64,000 nt of DNA from Dioscorea cayenensis subsp. rotundata (Eukaryota > Streptophyta > Magnoliopsida > Dioscoreales > Dioscoreaceae). The notes below the pieces were generated by a model, which was given only the letters and a program-made list of their open reading frames with translations, searched no databases and was not told the DNA's origin. Location: contig NC_052483.1 of assembly GCF_009730915.1 (NCBI RefSeq), positions 1,612,001 to 1,676,000 on the forward strand, in the 5' to 3' direction. Position numbers and translations under genes: made by a program. Below, piece by piece: positions 38,001 through 49,900 of the stretch (positions are counted from its first letter, which is position 1; each line of letters begins with the position of its first letter).

Positions 38001-38169
38001 AAATAATTCATGTTCATCGGCACTCTATCTTGCAGAGGTGTTCAAGCTACATATGGAAGAGCTTCGATCGAAACAAGAAGAGATCTCAAAGAAAGAGAGC
38101 GAGATCAAAGTTTTGGAAGCGATAATACAAACTCTAAGCAGAAATGGATCAATTGCTGGAGATGACTAA
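35013..38169 (+). CDS. Small coiled-coil protein, conserved but unnamed
   Basis: Three exons, 35013-35198, 37654-37810 and 38036-38169, join in frame into 158 aa. After a charged start ([16 protein letters not shown]) nearly the whole chain is predicted helix with heptads: [40 protein letters not shown] and [20 protein letters not shown]. It ends [12 protein letters not shown] do not recognise a named family; similar short plant coiled-coil proteins are annotated as hypothetical. Exon placement is supported by frame closure and by the continuous heptad pattern across both junctions. Intron 1 is 2.45 kb. It shares a promoter region with RPL13a, which suggests broad expression. Possible roles (adaptor, tethering or spindle factor) cannot be told from sequence. 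Confidence 0.8.
35199..37653 (+). other. Large first intron of the coiled-coil gene
   Basis: The donor AAG|GTTTGA and acceptor TTCAG|TCACTT are canonical. Open stretches within it (about 36,312-36,608 and 37,047-37,337) have no conserved residues and are interrupted on every side, so they are not called as genes. No clear transposon was recognised, although 36,500-36,700 is somewhat GC-richer than the rest. Confidence 0.5.
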
Positions 38170-38934
38170 GACGAGTCGGTCCCAACCGTCTTTGTACAAT
38201 ATATTAAACAATCAAACATTGTACGACTGAGTTCCGGTCTAGTATTTACCATTTAATGTAAATCCGACACTCCGGGAGGTGTATTTAGATTGACTTAACA
38301 TATATTAATAAAGTTTGCAAAAATTGATCAACAGCTTTGTTAAATTCTTCAAGTGAAAGTCCATTCAAGGAAATGAATGCTTTCATTGTTTAGATGAAAA
38401 CTAGCAGGACTTCATCATGGGGAAGTTGTTTGTGAATTAAATTTATATGCTTTTAAGCTGGAAAAAGTTGGAGATGCAACCACTTCCCTGCCACCTTCCC
38501 AGACTATGAAGCTTCTTGAGGAAAACTTTAATTAAAATGCTTGAAAGTAAAACTTTATGTGAATTTTATATGTATGAATAACAAGAATAAATAAACTAGA
38601 GAAGAGCAATGATGTTGTTCATCCTTTGTATACTTTTTATTTGGTATGAATAAAGAAGTTGAGAGGTAGCTTTGAGAGGCATGTGAAGAGCATTTAAAGA
38701 GGAGTTTTATGTGCATTCATGAACTTGTTCTACTTTGTTACCTATCTCATGAATCTTTGTGGGTCAATGTGTTTCTTGATCCACCAATTACTAGAAAAGA
38801 AAATAGGGAGTAAATGTTGACTTTGACTGTCGGTTTGAAGTTTGAACAACTTTACCGACAAATCTTCGCCAGAGATGAAAACAAACAAAATTTTTCGAAA
38901 TAATATTTGATTAATATCAACATTTTTTTCTTTA

Positions 38935-39180
38935 ACAAATAGACAGGGATGCGAGTTTGGGAGGGACGCAAGTTCGATTCCCACTGACCGCATTTTCCAT
39001 TGACATTTTGAGTCCTCTGGTTTGGGAGAGACGTGAGTTCAATTCCCCTTACTTGACAGTGCTCCCAAGTTTTAAGAGAGTGAGAACGTTGTGGCAATTC
39101 CCTCTCCCGTGTACACCCCCAAGGATTGATGTTTATTATCGCCCTATCTCAAAAAAGGATGTGCTCACGGGTAAAGTTAA
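38935..39180 (+). repeat. SINE-like fragment with two B-box-like motifs
   Basis: TTTGGGAGGGACGCAAGTTC at about 38,956 and TTTGGGAGAGACGTGAGTTC at about 39,021 are near copies 65 bp apart. Each is followed by a B-box-like GTTCGATTCCC or GTTCAATTCCC. The block is GC-richer than its flanks and ends close to a short A-tract near 39,150. It may be a partly duplicated tRNA-derived SINE. Confidence 0.45.
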
Positions 39181-39547
39181 TACCTCAATACACTTGTGTT
39201 TTCATCTTGTACAGATTTTAGGGTTTAATCTTTGGATCCTCCTCAAAACAAGCACCATAAATAAAGAATCTAATGTTAATAAACTAATAATTCATTAGTT
39301 AATATTAATGTGTGTATAAGTGATATCACATAATATTCTAAGATGATTTTTGCTCATTTTTAAAAAAAAAATTTTAATGCATATTAGCGGATATTTTTAG
39401 ATGATTTATTTTTTAAGAGATCTTATTGTGTTGCTTTGCAAATATTATCAATTGATTATAATTACCTCATTTAACTATAAATAGACTTATACAATACATC
39501 AATCAGCAATCTAAACTACCTTTTCATTGCTATTTTTTTTTAATAAA

Positions 39548-39840
39548 AGTATTATTATCTATGATTAAAGTGATTTGGAGCAAAAGAAAAAAAGAAAAGT
39601 TGTGCATTATGAGAACATTGAAATGAAAACTCACTAGAGAATCAAACAAGACAATGACCACTTAATTTTATCCATTACAAATAATATTTGATCAATATTA
39701 ACACACACACACATATATATATATATATAAGACTATTATTAGTCTATGATTAATGTAAATTGGGAAAGGAAAAGGAAAAGTTTTGTATTATGAGAACATT
39801 GAAATGAAAACTCACTAGAGAATCAAACAAAACAATCAAA
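39548..39840. repeat. Direct repeat, two copies of about 108 bp
   Basis: The phrase TATGAGAACATTGAAATGAA followed by AACTCACTAGAGAATCAAAC occurs near 39,609 and again near 39,789. Weaker similarity runs upstream through TCTATGATTAA. The offset is about 180 bp. The 3' halves are almost identical, the 5' halves diverged. Confidence 0.8.
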
Positions 39841-40039
39841 GATGGCTCTTTGTTTAAGTAACAAGGTAGTTGGGAACACATGGGAGGTTGACAAGAAAAG
39901 AGAGCAGGGGAAAAAGAGCCATGCTAGTGGTACAAAATACAAACTATTTCATTAACAGGAAAAAAATATAAAATAAAATAAAATTAAAATTAAAAAAATT
40001 AATCAAAGTGACAAATATGTGAAAGAACCAACAAATTCT

Positions 40040-40225
40040 AAGTCTAGTGGCACCGGATCTTTTATTAGAGTATTTATATTTTTACTGAGAAAGTATGTAT
40101 GAACTTTTAGTTCACTCATTGTGAAGACACGCTTTTTAGTCTATTAACATCAGATTTTTTAATAAGGTGTTTATATTTTCGCTAAAAGAGTGGGTTTAAA
40201 TCTCAGTTCAGACAAGTGAAAAGCA
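40040..40225 (+). repeat. Degenerate tRNA-SINE-like repeat
   Basis: TCTAGTGGCACCGGATCTTT is followed by two half-units that each pass from TTTATATTTT through a GTATGTATGAAC- or GTGGGTTTAAATCTC-like B-box into a 'TTCA' end. The second, GGGTTTAAATCTCAG, is the better B-box. No tail or target duplication is visible. Confidence 0.35.
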
Positions 40226-40282
40226 CAGACACATTAAATTACTAATTTCATTTCTGTGCACATCTCTTTAACTTGTTTACTT

Positions 40283-40321
<39 letters not shown>
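40283..40321. repeat. (GT)n(TA)n microsatellite
   Basis: A compound tract of GTGTGTG followed by about 15 TA units. With 18,913-18,946 it is among the longest simple repeats in the window. Confidence 0.95.
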
Positions 40322-40323
<2 letters not shown>

Positions 40324-43300
40324 TATGAAGGACATTTGAGGCGTGCACAAGTGCAAATGGACAGAATTGGAAGAATCACATGGAGAAACAATATCTTCAA
40401 TTTTCAATTCAAACATGGTTGCCAATGCAAAGCACTATCCTTTATGTTTATTTAACAACTATTTTATTAAACAATTATTTAAAAAAATATATATATGCTT
40501 TGCATGATCATAGATCATAAACATCACCTTAGATTATATATACCCCTTAACAAAATTGAAATTACACATATACCCTCATAAATTTTCTCGTTTATAGATA
40601 AACTATATATATATATATAGCTAATATATTTTATGTGTATTTTTCTAAACATTTGAGTACATGTAAAACAAATATGGGCTATTCATTAACACTTTTGCAT
40701 AATTATTATTATTACAATATTTTTAGTGATAACTATTTATATTTATCCATTTTTTTATAGTTGTACATTTAGAAAGGTACTTTAGAGAATAAAAATTTCA
40801 AAGCATTTAAATTAGGGACAAAAAAGTAATGTTATAAAAACAAATTAATGATTAAATGCACATTAGAATCTCAAAATTTGTATATTATATGAAGGTGTGT
40901 AAAAAAAACCCTTATTTACATAAACTTAGAGCAATAAATTTTTAACATATAATGATAATTAAAAATATGAAAAATAACATTTCTATTCTTCCACCTTGGA
41001 CTTTTGATATACAAAACATCGAAAATAAAACATCCTAAATTAATCACAATTATTTTAACTCCAATTTTTTTTTTTAAAAAAATTCTCCATTCAATCAAAC
41101 ATAAGAAATTTCTTTTTTTCCCCTTATTTTTTTTTCCAAAAAAAAGGAAGATCCAAATCCCTTTTATAATTAAGCTATTGATTTATGACATTTTCTAATA
41201 TTTTTAGTGGAGCCACCAATCAATTACTTATTTGAATTCTTTTCACCAACAAACAAAGCAGATGAGTTCTTCATAAAAACATTCATTGTTTTCTTAATTA
41301 CATTATTAAGAACTTATAATTAATCATAACTTACTTTATAATTTGTATAAAATTTTTTACTTTAATTTATGCATATAATTCAAGTTCAACTAGAAATCAA
41401 TTTGACCATAAGAGGACAACTATAGTTGTACCAACTAAGAAAAGATTATATCATTATTCAAAACTAATTAAGTATTAACTATCTAAACTTAGTTTAGGTA
41501 TTGAAAGAGACACTATGCTATATTTAAACAAACATCTTAACCTAATTGCATGTTTATATCATTTAATCTCATGATTTATATGCATTATTACAATTTTATT
41601 AATAAAAGATATGTTTGACCAATATAAGATTTGTAATGCATAAATCTAATTTGTTCCTACCAACAATGAACTTTTGCATGTGGATTGGTAGCATTGGTCT
41701 AAGTCTAATTAAGTATTCATTGGTTTGTCTAAGAACAAAATATATATATTTTTTAATTAAATAAGTTATCATGAAATTAATATAAATGGTCGATTTGGAA
41801 TAAAATTAAATAAATATAAACATCATACATATAACAAGTTCAAGATAGTATTCAAAATAAATCTATTTTTTCTTTGATAGACTAAATGTTGTTCATTATT
41901 TCATAAATAATAATTGATATTCGATATGAACAATATTGTATGAGCACTAAATTAAAAAAAGCCTTGATTAAACTATTTTTTTAACAAATAATAAGAATCA
42001 GTTTTGGAATAAAATTAGCCAAACAAGCATGTATTACAGTCTAATCAAATCATGAACACAATTTTAAATTTTTAATGTAATAAACAAATATGAAGTTAAA
42101 CATAAAATTAATCTGACTTATGATGAAATAAAAAATATTATAGAAAATAAGTTCCATATATACCTTAGATTTATTTATTAAAAAAAATCACCTTTTTGTA
42201 ATATATAATAAAGCATTTCACCGATTTTAACAGTAAAAAACACTTAAATAACATAAAAAGTCAATATTCACAATTGGTCTCTCAACTATTCTCAAATATT
42301 CATTTAGTCCTTCAAAAACACACCCATAAATATATATGTATGAGAATTAGTCAATTGCACTCCATCGTTAAAAAAAAGTAGAGATAGACAGAGACAGACA
42401 CAAACAAATATAAACAGTATAATAAATGGTGCTCCAAATCAAGTTTTCTGTTGCATGTCCTGTTTAAATGGATGGATGATTTACTGCTATTGAATTAAAA
42501 TCCAACGGCTGAAAATAGAATTATATGAAAGTTCTTATAAGATAAATCCTCTCTCATATATAATTTTACTATTTAACAACACAAATATCCAAGTTTTATT
42601 GTCATTTTAATTAAATTATAAATTAAAATAACCTAGTCACAACACTTTGCATTTGTCTACATACATACAAAACATACATCTTATATCGAAAACCTAAACT
42701 CTATTTTAAATCATAAACCTTATAAAAAAAATATATATATTTAGTTATATAAATAGTGCGAGAACCATGCACTTGCTGGTTTTATGAATAAGATGTGCAG
42801 TGTTTTGATCTGAACTGTTAAATCAATTTATTCATAATATATGCACAAATCTCAACCGCTCAACACTATTTCTACTACGTCTACAGAAACTATAAATACC
42901 AAAAACTAAAATCTAATGAGCTTATGATTTCTGTGCAAGTTAACATGTTATATATAAATAGGGAGAGAAGAAGGGTTTATATGCAAAAAGCACAAAAAAA
43001 CAAAAAGAGAAAATTCCAATTTTGCCACTGAACAGTAAGCAATGGCAATTTGGAAATTAAGTTATAAAATCAAGGGCTATTTCCATTTTATTACTTTCAA
43101 TAAAATAAAAACATTCTCTCTTTCCCCGCTTTTCCATCTTCCTTCCCGCTGTTTATACTTCGCCAGGCCAACCTTCGAAGACCTTTGAATTTTTCTCCCT
43201 ATTTTTTCCCTTCAAATAATTACAAAAAATCATTTTTTAATTATTTTTTAATTCAAAAAATCAGCATAAAATGGAGCTCTAGAAATCCCCAAACCCTAAC

Positions 43301-43329
43301 CCTAGTTTTTCAATCCTTCCCATGCTGTT

Positions 43330-46300
43330 ATGGGAGCTCTCTTCTCTTGTTTCTCACCTTCTTCACCTCCGCCGCCTCAGCGCCGCCGTTCGGTCGCCGG
43401 CGGGAGGCGGCAGGCATCGCCTCCGCCTGCTGGATCGAGTGGGAGATGGACGAGGATGAGGTCGGGGAGGAAGGAGGATCCTGGGCTGTTGACGCATGAA
43501 CAGGCTCTTGCCGCGGCGGCGATTCTTATTCAGCATCATAGAGAGAATGGTGGCGTCGCTGAGCCGACGATCCCCTTTGATCGGTCTACTTCGACGAGGT
43601 ACCCGGCGAGTAAGAAGAAGGACGCGTTGCCGAGGAGCTCGAGTACTCGGCCAAGGTCTCTTGCTGATCCGTTGCTGCAACCCCAGCAACTTGTTAATCA
43701 GGGTTTGTTGTTGTTGTTGTTCTTCTTCTCTTTTTTCCTTGATTTTTTTCAGTGGTTTTTTTTTTTCTTGGGATTTTTCTCTGATTTTAGTATCATTGAT
43801 CAATGTTTTCTTTGATTTAGTTTTTCACTTGTTTTTCTCGGAGTTTGTATATCTCTCTTCGATTCCATCATGAAGAAGAAGAAGAAATGCTTGTGCTTTT
43901 GAGATTTTGTCTGGATTTAAGATTGAGAAACAGGATGATTGGTATCAAAAAATTGCAAAAATTTAAAAAAGAGAGAAAAAGGAATAGTTTTGTGGTTAAT
44001 TGTTTGTGGATTCTTTGTGGGAGAAATTTTAATGAGATATGAAATAGTTCTTTCTTTTGGACATTTGGATCTATACTGGATTTAGAATATGAGACACAAC
44101 TTGATTGGTATTAGAAAATATTTTTGAAGAAAAATCCAGAAGTTTTAATGACATATGAAATAGTTCCTTCTTTTATTGATGGAGATTTTGTTCTTTAGCA
44201 TAAAGTCTAAATTGATGGTCAAATCCTGTAGACTTTTTTTTTCTTTTCCTTGTTTTTTTCCTACTAAAATTGCAATGTTGAAGCCTTTATAGATCGATAG
44301 GCTTTATCATGAAGTATTTCCAGATAAGAATTCAAGTTCTATACGTTTGGTCACCATTTAAAGAAATTGAAATTGAAATTGGAGTTTTGTTTTGTATGGG
44401 TTTGGTTGGCGGTTTTGGTACGTTTTGGTTTGAAGAACTATTCATCTTTTGTGTCACTGTGATTTGTGATTCCATTAAGATCATTGGCTAGTTTGACTAG
44501 ACAATTTATTTACTTAAATTTTTCTCTGGTTGAACTTTTCATTTGGATTGTTGTTCTTGCTAGATTGGCATGTTGTCTAACTTTCGTACTGTTTCACAGT
44601 GTTAACATTTGTTCTTTCAATCAGTATGTTTGTAAAATTATTTAATGTTGGAGTTCACTTTGATTTATTTATTTGTTTGTTGAACTTGAGTTAAAAGATT
44701 TATCAAATATGAGATGGAAGCCATTGGAGATGAAAATGCTCTTTGTTGAGTTCCACTTGAGATAAAGGCTGTTAATTTTGTTACTGAAGTAAGTAGTTAT
44801 CTTCATAGTAAAAAATTGTTAAATGTGAAAGTATTGGCTGGTTTTTTTATACTGTTTTACATTAAGCTGGCGACTCTTTTTGCTTCATCGTTAACTATGA
44901 GCTTTGCACTTACATTTGAGATCGGTGTTATGTGAACACCGTACTCTTTGATGCAATTTTTCTTTATTTAATCATCAAAACTTAGGCTTTTCTATACTCT
45001 TGTTTGTTTGAAAGCAGGATGTAAAAATTGAGGATTTAGAAACAAATCGATTTGTTCTTGTACATGGAGGTGGATTTGGTGCTTGGTGTTGGTATAAAAC
45101 CATAGCACTTCTTGAAGACAGTGGATTCAAAGTCTTCGCTGTGGACTTGACGGGTTCTGGAATTCATTCTTTCGACACAAATAACATCACAAGCCTTCCT
45201 CAATATGTCAAGCCACTTATTGATTTCCTTGAAAAGCTCTCAGACAATGAAAAGGTTTGTTCTCTTTCTCCTTTTCTGTAAGCTTAACTGAATCATCTTA
45301 TTACTTCATACTTTCAGCCACTCTTACTATCAAATGATATAGTGGGAGTATGACCGCTTGGCATTCATTCATTTAGCTAACTAAAACTTCCAATAACTCT
45401 TATCCGATATGTAAGCATGTTTGTTGAGCACTTCATTCCTCATTTCCAACTCAAGCTGAGAGTGAAACCTATATTTCAATGAAATGCTTTATATGCTGTT
45501 TATTGTTTGAAAACTATCTCACACATGCTACAGGTGATCTTGGTCGGGCATGATTTCGGTGGTGCATGCATATCATATGCGATGGAGGCCTTCCCATCGA
45601 AGATAGCAAAAGCTGTTTTTGTCTCTGCAGCTATGCTGCAGAATTCCCAGAACACTTTGGATATGTTTTCCCAACAGGTTTTCCACTCTTCCTTGAGTTA
45701 AAAAGACATCAACGTCTAACTTATGTTCCTTGTTCTCTTTCTCATGAAGACTTTTTGTTCAAAGATTATGGTTTTTAGCTTTTATAACCTCAATTTCTGT
45801 AAAGTTAGTGACCGCGCTGCTCATGTAGTATTGTTGTGATTATAGGCTGATGCAGACACACTGATGCGACAAGCCCAGATCTTTTTGTATGCGAACGGAA
45901 ACGATCATCCCCCAACTGCTATTGATCTTAGCAAGGAGTTGCTGAAGGATTTATTGTTTAATCAAAGCCCTGTCAAGGTACCTTTTATTAAAAATGAAAA
46001 AAAATGCATGCCGCAGTTTGGCCAGCTTACGAAGCAAAGCTATACGTTCTACACTTGTAACAGGATATTGCTTTGGCCTCGGTTTCTATGAGATCCATCC
46101 CTTTTGCACCAGTTCTGGAGAAGCTCTCACTTACTGAGAAGAACTATGGTTCAGTTCGGAGATTCTTCATAGAGACAACCGAAGACAATGCGATCCCGCT
46201 TTCTCTTCAAGAAACCATGTGCAGATCCAATCCACCGGAAAAAGTCTTCCGGTTAAAAGGCTCTGATCATTCACCATTCTTTTCCAAGCCACAAGCTTTG

Positions 46301-46354
46301 CACAAGTTCTTGGTGGAGATAGCAAAGATCCCCCAAACCCTAAACACACATTGA
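43330..46354 (+). CDS. MES11-type methylesterase-like alpha/beta-hydrolase with N-terminal extension
   Basis: Exons are 43330 to about 43692, then 45018-45254, 45534-45677, 45846-45977 and 46064-46354; about 388 aa. The N-terminus (MGALFSCFSPSSPPPPQRRR) carries a Gly2/Cys acylation-like or plastid-type extension, then HEQALAAAAILIQHHREN and a Ser/Arg-rich SSSTRPRSLADPLLQPQQL. The hydrolase has FVLVHGGGFGAWCWYKTIAL, VILVGHDFGGACISYAMEAF and a C-terminal KGSDHSPFFSKPQAL with the His. The nucleophile-elbow Ser is Asp (GHDFGG), which I recall as usual in the MES11-15 clade, so ordinary methyl-ester hydrolysis is doubtful. Exons 2-5 are each divisible by three, but the obvious first donor (after 43702) leaves the frame out by one. 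The frame closes only with the donor after 43692, so the first junction is uncertain. Confidence 0.88.
43703..45017 (+). other. First intron of the methylesterase-like gene
   Basis: A T-rich intron of 1.3 kb ending GAAAGCAG. Open frames within it have no conserved content. Confidence 0.6.
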
Positions 46355-46965
46355 TCTCACTTAGTACTATATTACTGTTACGGTTCATTCTTTCGTTACC
46401 CGAAGCTGTAAATTCATGAACATGTGGTGTCTTTGTAGACGAATGACCACAGTATAATTTTTTCGACATAACCTGTAATATGTTTTTCTGGAGCTGTATT
46501 TCTTGAAAGCATTGTTTAAAAGAAACATACCGGTATCTGTGATTGTTGAAACAATGAGGGATTGTGAATACAAGTTTGTCAATAACCTGTAATTGTTTTG
46601 TCAAATTCCTGTTTATCTGTGCACCCAAGAGATCATCACAGCGGAAGCAACACAAGACTCACTTCAACTTAGCATCAGAACCTTCAATTTAGAATATTTC
46701 TAACAATTATTGTGCATAATGCTTCTTACATTCCTACCTTACTTACATACAAGCTTGGACAACAAAAAGAATTAAGGAGCAGGTGAATTAAGCATTGAGT
46801 CTGCAGATCTATTGGTGGAGTTGCTCAGGTTATATTTATATGCAGTTCAACATAGTCAAGGTGACAACACTTGATTAATAGAGAAAAAACCTTGCGACTG
46901 TCTTCCGCAAAGTTTTCGAAGCAAAATTCTGAGGATTTCCCTTTTGAAGCTATTGATTAGCTTGG
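46355..46965. other. Spacer between convergent methylesterase and kelch genes
   Basis: Both 3' UTRs should lie here. The long minus-strand open frame that covers the methylesterase's last exon is an antisense shadow. Nothing else was recognised. Confidence 0.5.
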
Positions 46966-49900
46966 TCATCCTGTTTTATCTTGTTCTTTGTCAACCCCTA
47001 TTGCAGGAAAAAATGATGCCATTTCAGTACTCAATAATGTATTCATGTAACATTGAAGAACGCCATGAATAATCAGATGTGTGGCTTCGATGTTTCAATG
47101 ATGTGTTCTCATACCTTGAGTTGGTAAAGAAGGCACTGGTTGTACTTCAGAGGATGAATTCTCACATGAGTTTCCTGCATTTTGATTGTCTGAATTATTC
47201 GGAGCTTCATTATTCATAGGGCGCTCAATCGATGATCCTAATGGCTCCACAGCATTTGAACTCTACAATGAAGTTTCAAAGTTGTAGCCATACATCAAAA
47301 CTACCAAACTGATAAAACAACTGAGATTGCATACTGGTCAGGAATGAACATAGGAGAAACCTCAGATTTATTTCATAGCTTAAACAGAAACCAGAATCTA
47401 TCTATATCTAGTAAACAGCGTCATTTTTAACCATGTTGTGAAGCAGGACAGATTTAGTGGATAATCACTACATATAATGATACAGAATCCCCTATGTAGA
47501 GGCATAGACCACTTAGTGCAACCAAACCTCTTTGTTTTTTCTCCGAGTTTAAGGATGACTTACAATGACAGTGAGGTAATGTAAATGTGTCATAAGTGAA
47601 AGACATGATAAAAAATGGCAGATGGGCGGCTAACCTTGTTTGGTTCGTCAATATTTGTATCTGGAGCTGATGTGTCTGAACTTTTTGCTTTCTGCTGGTT
47701 TTCCCCGATAATCTGTTGAGTAGGCTGGTACTTGTTTACACTGGCTTCAATTCTTGCACTATCTGTCCTACTCCTGTACGTATCAGAATAAACAGATCCA
47801 AAAAATGATCAACATCACTCAGAGTACTAAGATGGATCCCAGAAAGTAATCTCAGCAACTACTTGTTGGGATAGAAATCATACCCTTCTGTAAACCCTGC
47901 CGTGGAGGCCAGTATCAGACCACGAAGCAATTTCCCTCCAATTACAGTTTCAATCGCATATCCATAATCACCTGAATTTGTAATTCTAGCTTGAAATGCT
48001 GTGCCTTGTTTGGATGTATATTTTATTCCTGCATTGTGATGCACCAGTTACCAGTAAGTCTAAATTTTTTTTGAAGAACTAAAGACAAAGCTGAAAAATT
48101 GTAAGTCAAGAACTTCATGTGATTTAATCTCTTTCAATACTGCTTCCTAAACGAAGAATGGCACTGACTACTGTTAAGAGTAAAGGTCCACCTTCTTGGC
48201 TGTAACAAGGCAAATACAGAGTCTCTGAAGTTTCTAGAGTTCCATGACAAAGTGCAGCATTTCTCTTGTCAAACCTATCTGATTGAAAAGATTCTTCTTG
48301 GCACTTTCTTTTGAACTCTTTCTTCAGGGAGAACTTCTCATGCCTATTTTCAGGTAGCACATCCAACTCTGGCAAAGCTATAAATTAAAACTGAAATGAT
48401 GTTAGGTTTATCACGAAAAGACAAAGAAAGCTCAAGATTATAATGCACATAGCAAAAGTTACTACAGAAAAGTTTCCAACTAACAAGAAATCAGAGGATT
48501 AAATTCAAATTGAGAAGTTATTAAGAAGTGGATATCGACAGACCCGTATACAAATAGTACATATCATCAAGCGCCTCAAGAAATTTATTGCAACCACCCA
48601 TGAACACGAGAATACCCTTTGTTGCATCCAAGCAGTCACCAGCTACTGAAAATCGAGCAGAGGGGCCTTGGTTTACACTTGACACTTTGCTCCAGATGCC
48701 AGTATCTAATATACGTTAAAAAATACAAGGAAAAAAAAATGATTTTCACACATTTAGACAGGATTCTTCTATGAAAAGTAGCTAAGAGAAGAAAATAGGT
48801 TTCAGTCTCTAAGTCCATGAAGTTAAGATATCACAATACTTGTAGCCAGGCAAGAAACATGATCTATGCAAGCTGAAGGAAACAAATATAGGCATGGTGT
48901 CTTTCAATGATAATCTATGTTAACATTACACCACTCACCAAGGTTAAGCACATGAAGATCATCATAGAGGTTCCTGTCATCTGTGAAACCTCCAAATACA
49001 AACAAATTGCTTCCAAGGGCTACAGTAGTATGCCCAGCACGCGGTGCTATCATCTGGCCGGATGTGCTTATTTGGCTCCACGAAAGAGTATCTGTCATGA
49101 GGAACTCCAAGTTAGATATAAGATTATGAGGAGAAGCAAACCAATGAAGAATTTTGCCACAAGTCTGTATCTATGAAAGCATCTTTATCTATGCAAGAAA
49201 GCAGGCTTTGTACACTAGAGCAGTAGCTTGTGCAATAAATAGATAATATTGGTGCCATATGTTTGAGTTGAGCAAACAGGCTGTCCAAACAAACAGGGTG
49301 TGTGAAGTGGTGTCTTTTTTCAATCCTTATCTACAGTAAATAAAGGCAACAACACAAATCTAGAAACAATCAGGAAAAGCGCTTCAAGAAAAATGTACAT
49401 ATTAATAAGTGAATTAAACTGTCCAAGTTTTCTGACAAAAAAGATAAGCTACCTGTATCAAGAATGTGGACATCAGATAGATAGCAATCTGATGAATCTT
49501 CACCACCAAGAACAATAATTCTGTTTTTCCAAGATGAACATGTATGGCTATCACGTGGAGAAGGTGGGTGACCAGTGGTCATGGCATATTCCCATTTAAG
49601 TTTTTCTGAAGAATAGCACAAAAGTCATCATTAAAGTCCTTTTAGCGTATTAAATATGGATACAGTTTGAGAAAAAGTTGAGCTTGATTGTCAAAACTTT
49701 TGTTCAAAATTGTTAGTCTAAACATCCATAAAAACTTATCATGGGGTTTCAAAAGATCAGATTTAACTCTCGTGGTACGCTCCACAAAGTAGTGAGTCTA
49801 GGCACTTAGTATATGATAATAACAGATATAAAAAAGATTCTAAATGTAGCTACATGTATCTAATTTTATCAGCAAAATCACAAAAGAATTACTTGACGCA

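Larger units (their letters stand above)
38170..43329. other. 5-kb gene-free AT-rich region with old repeats
   Basis: No conserved coding sequence is visible on either strand. The region holds SINE-like pieces (38,935-39,180 and 40,040-40,225), a direct repeat (39,548-39,840), a GT/TA microsatellite (40,283-40,321) and long A/T tracts. From about 43,080 to 43,329 the sequence is pyrimidine-rich and CCCTAACCCTA-bearing (about 43,302-43,312), which suits the leader of the next gene. Confidence 0.55.
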
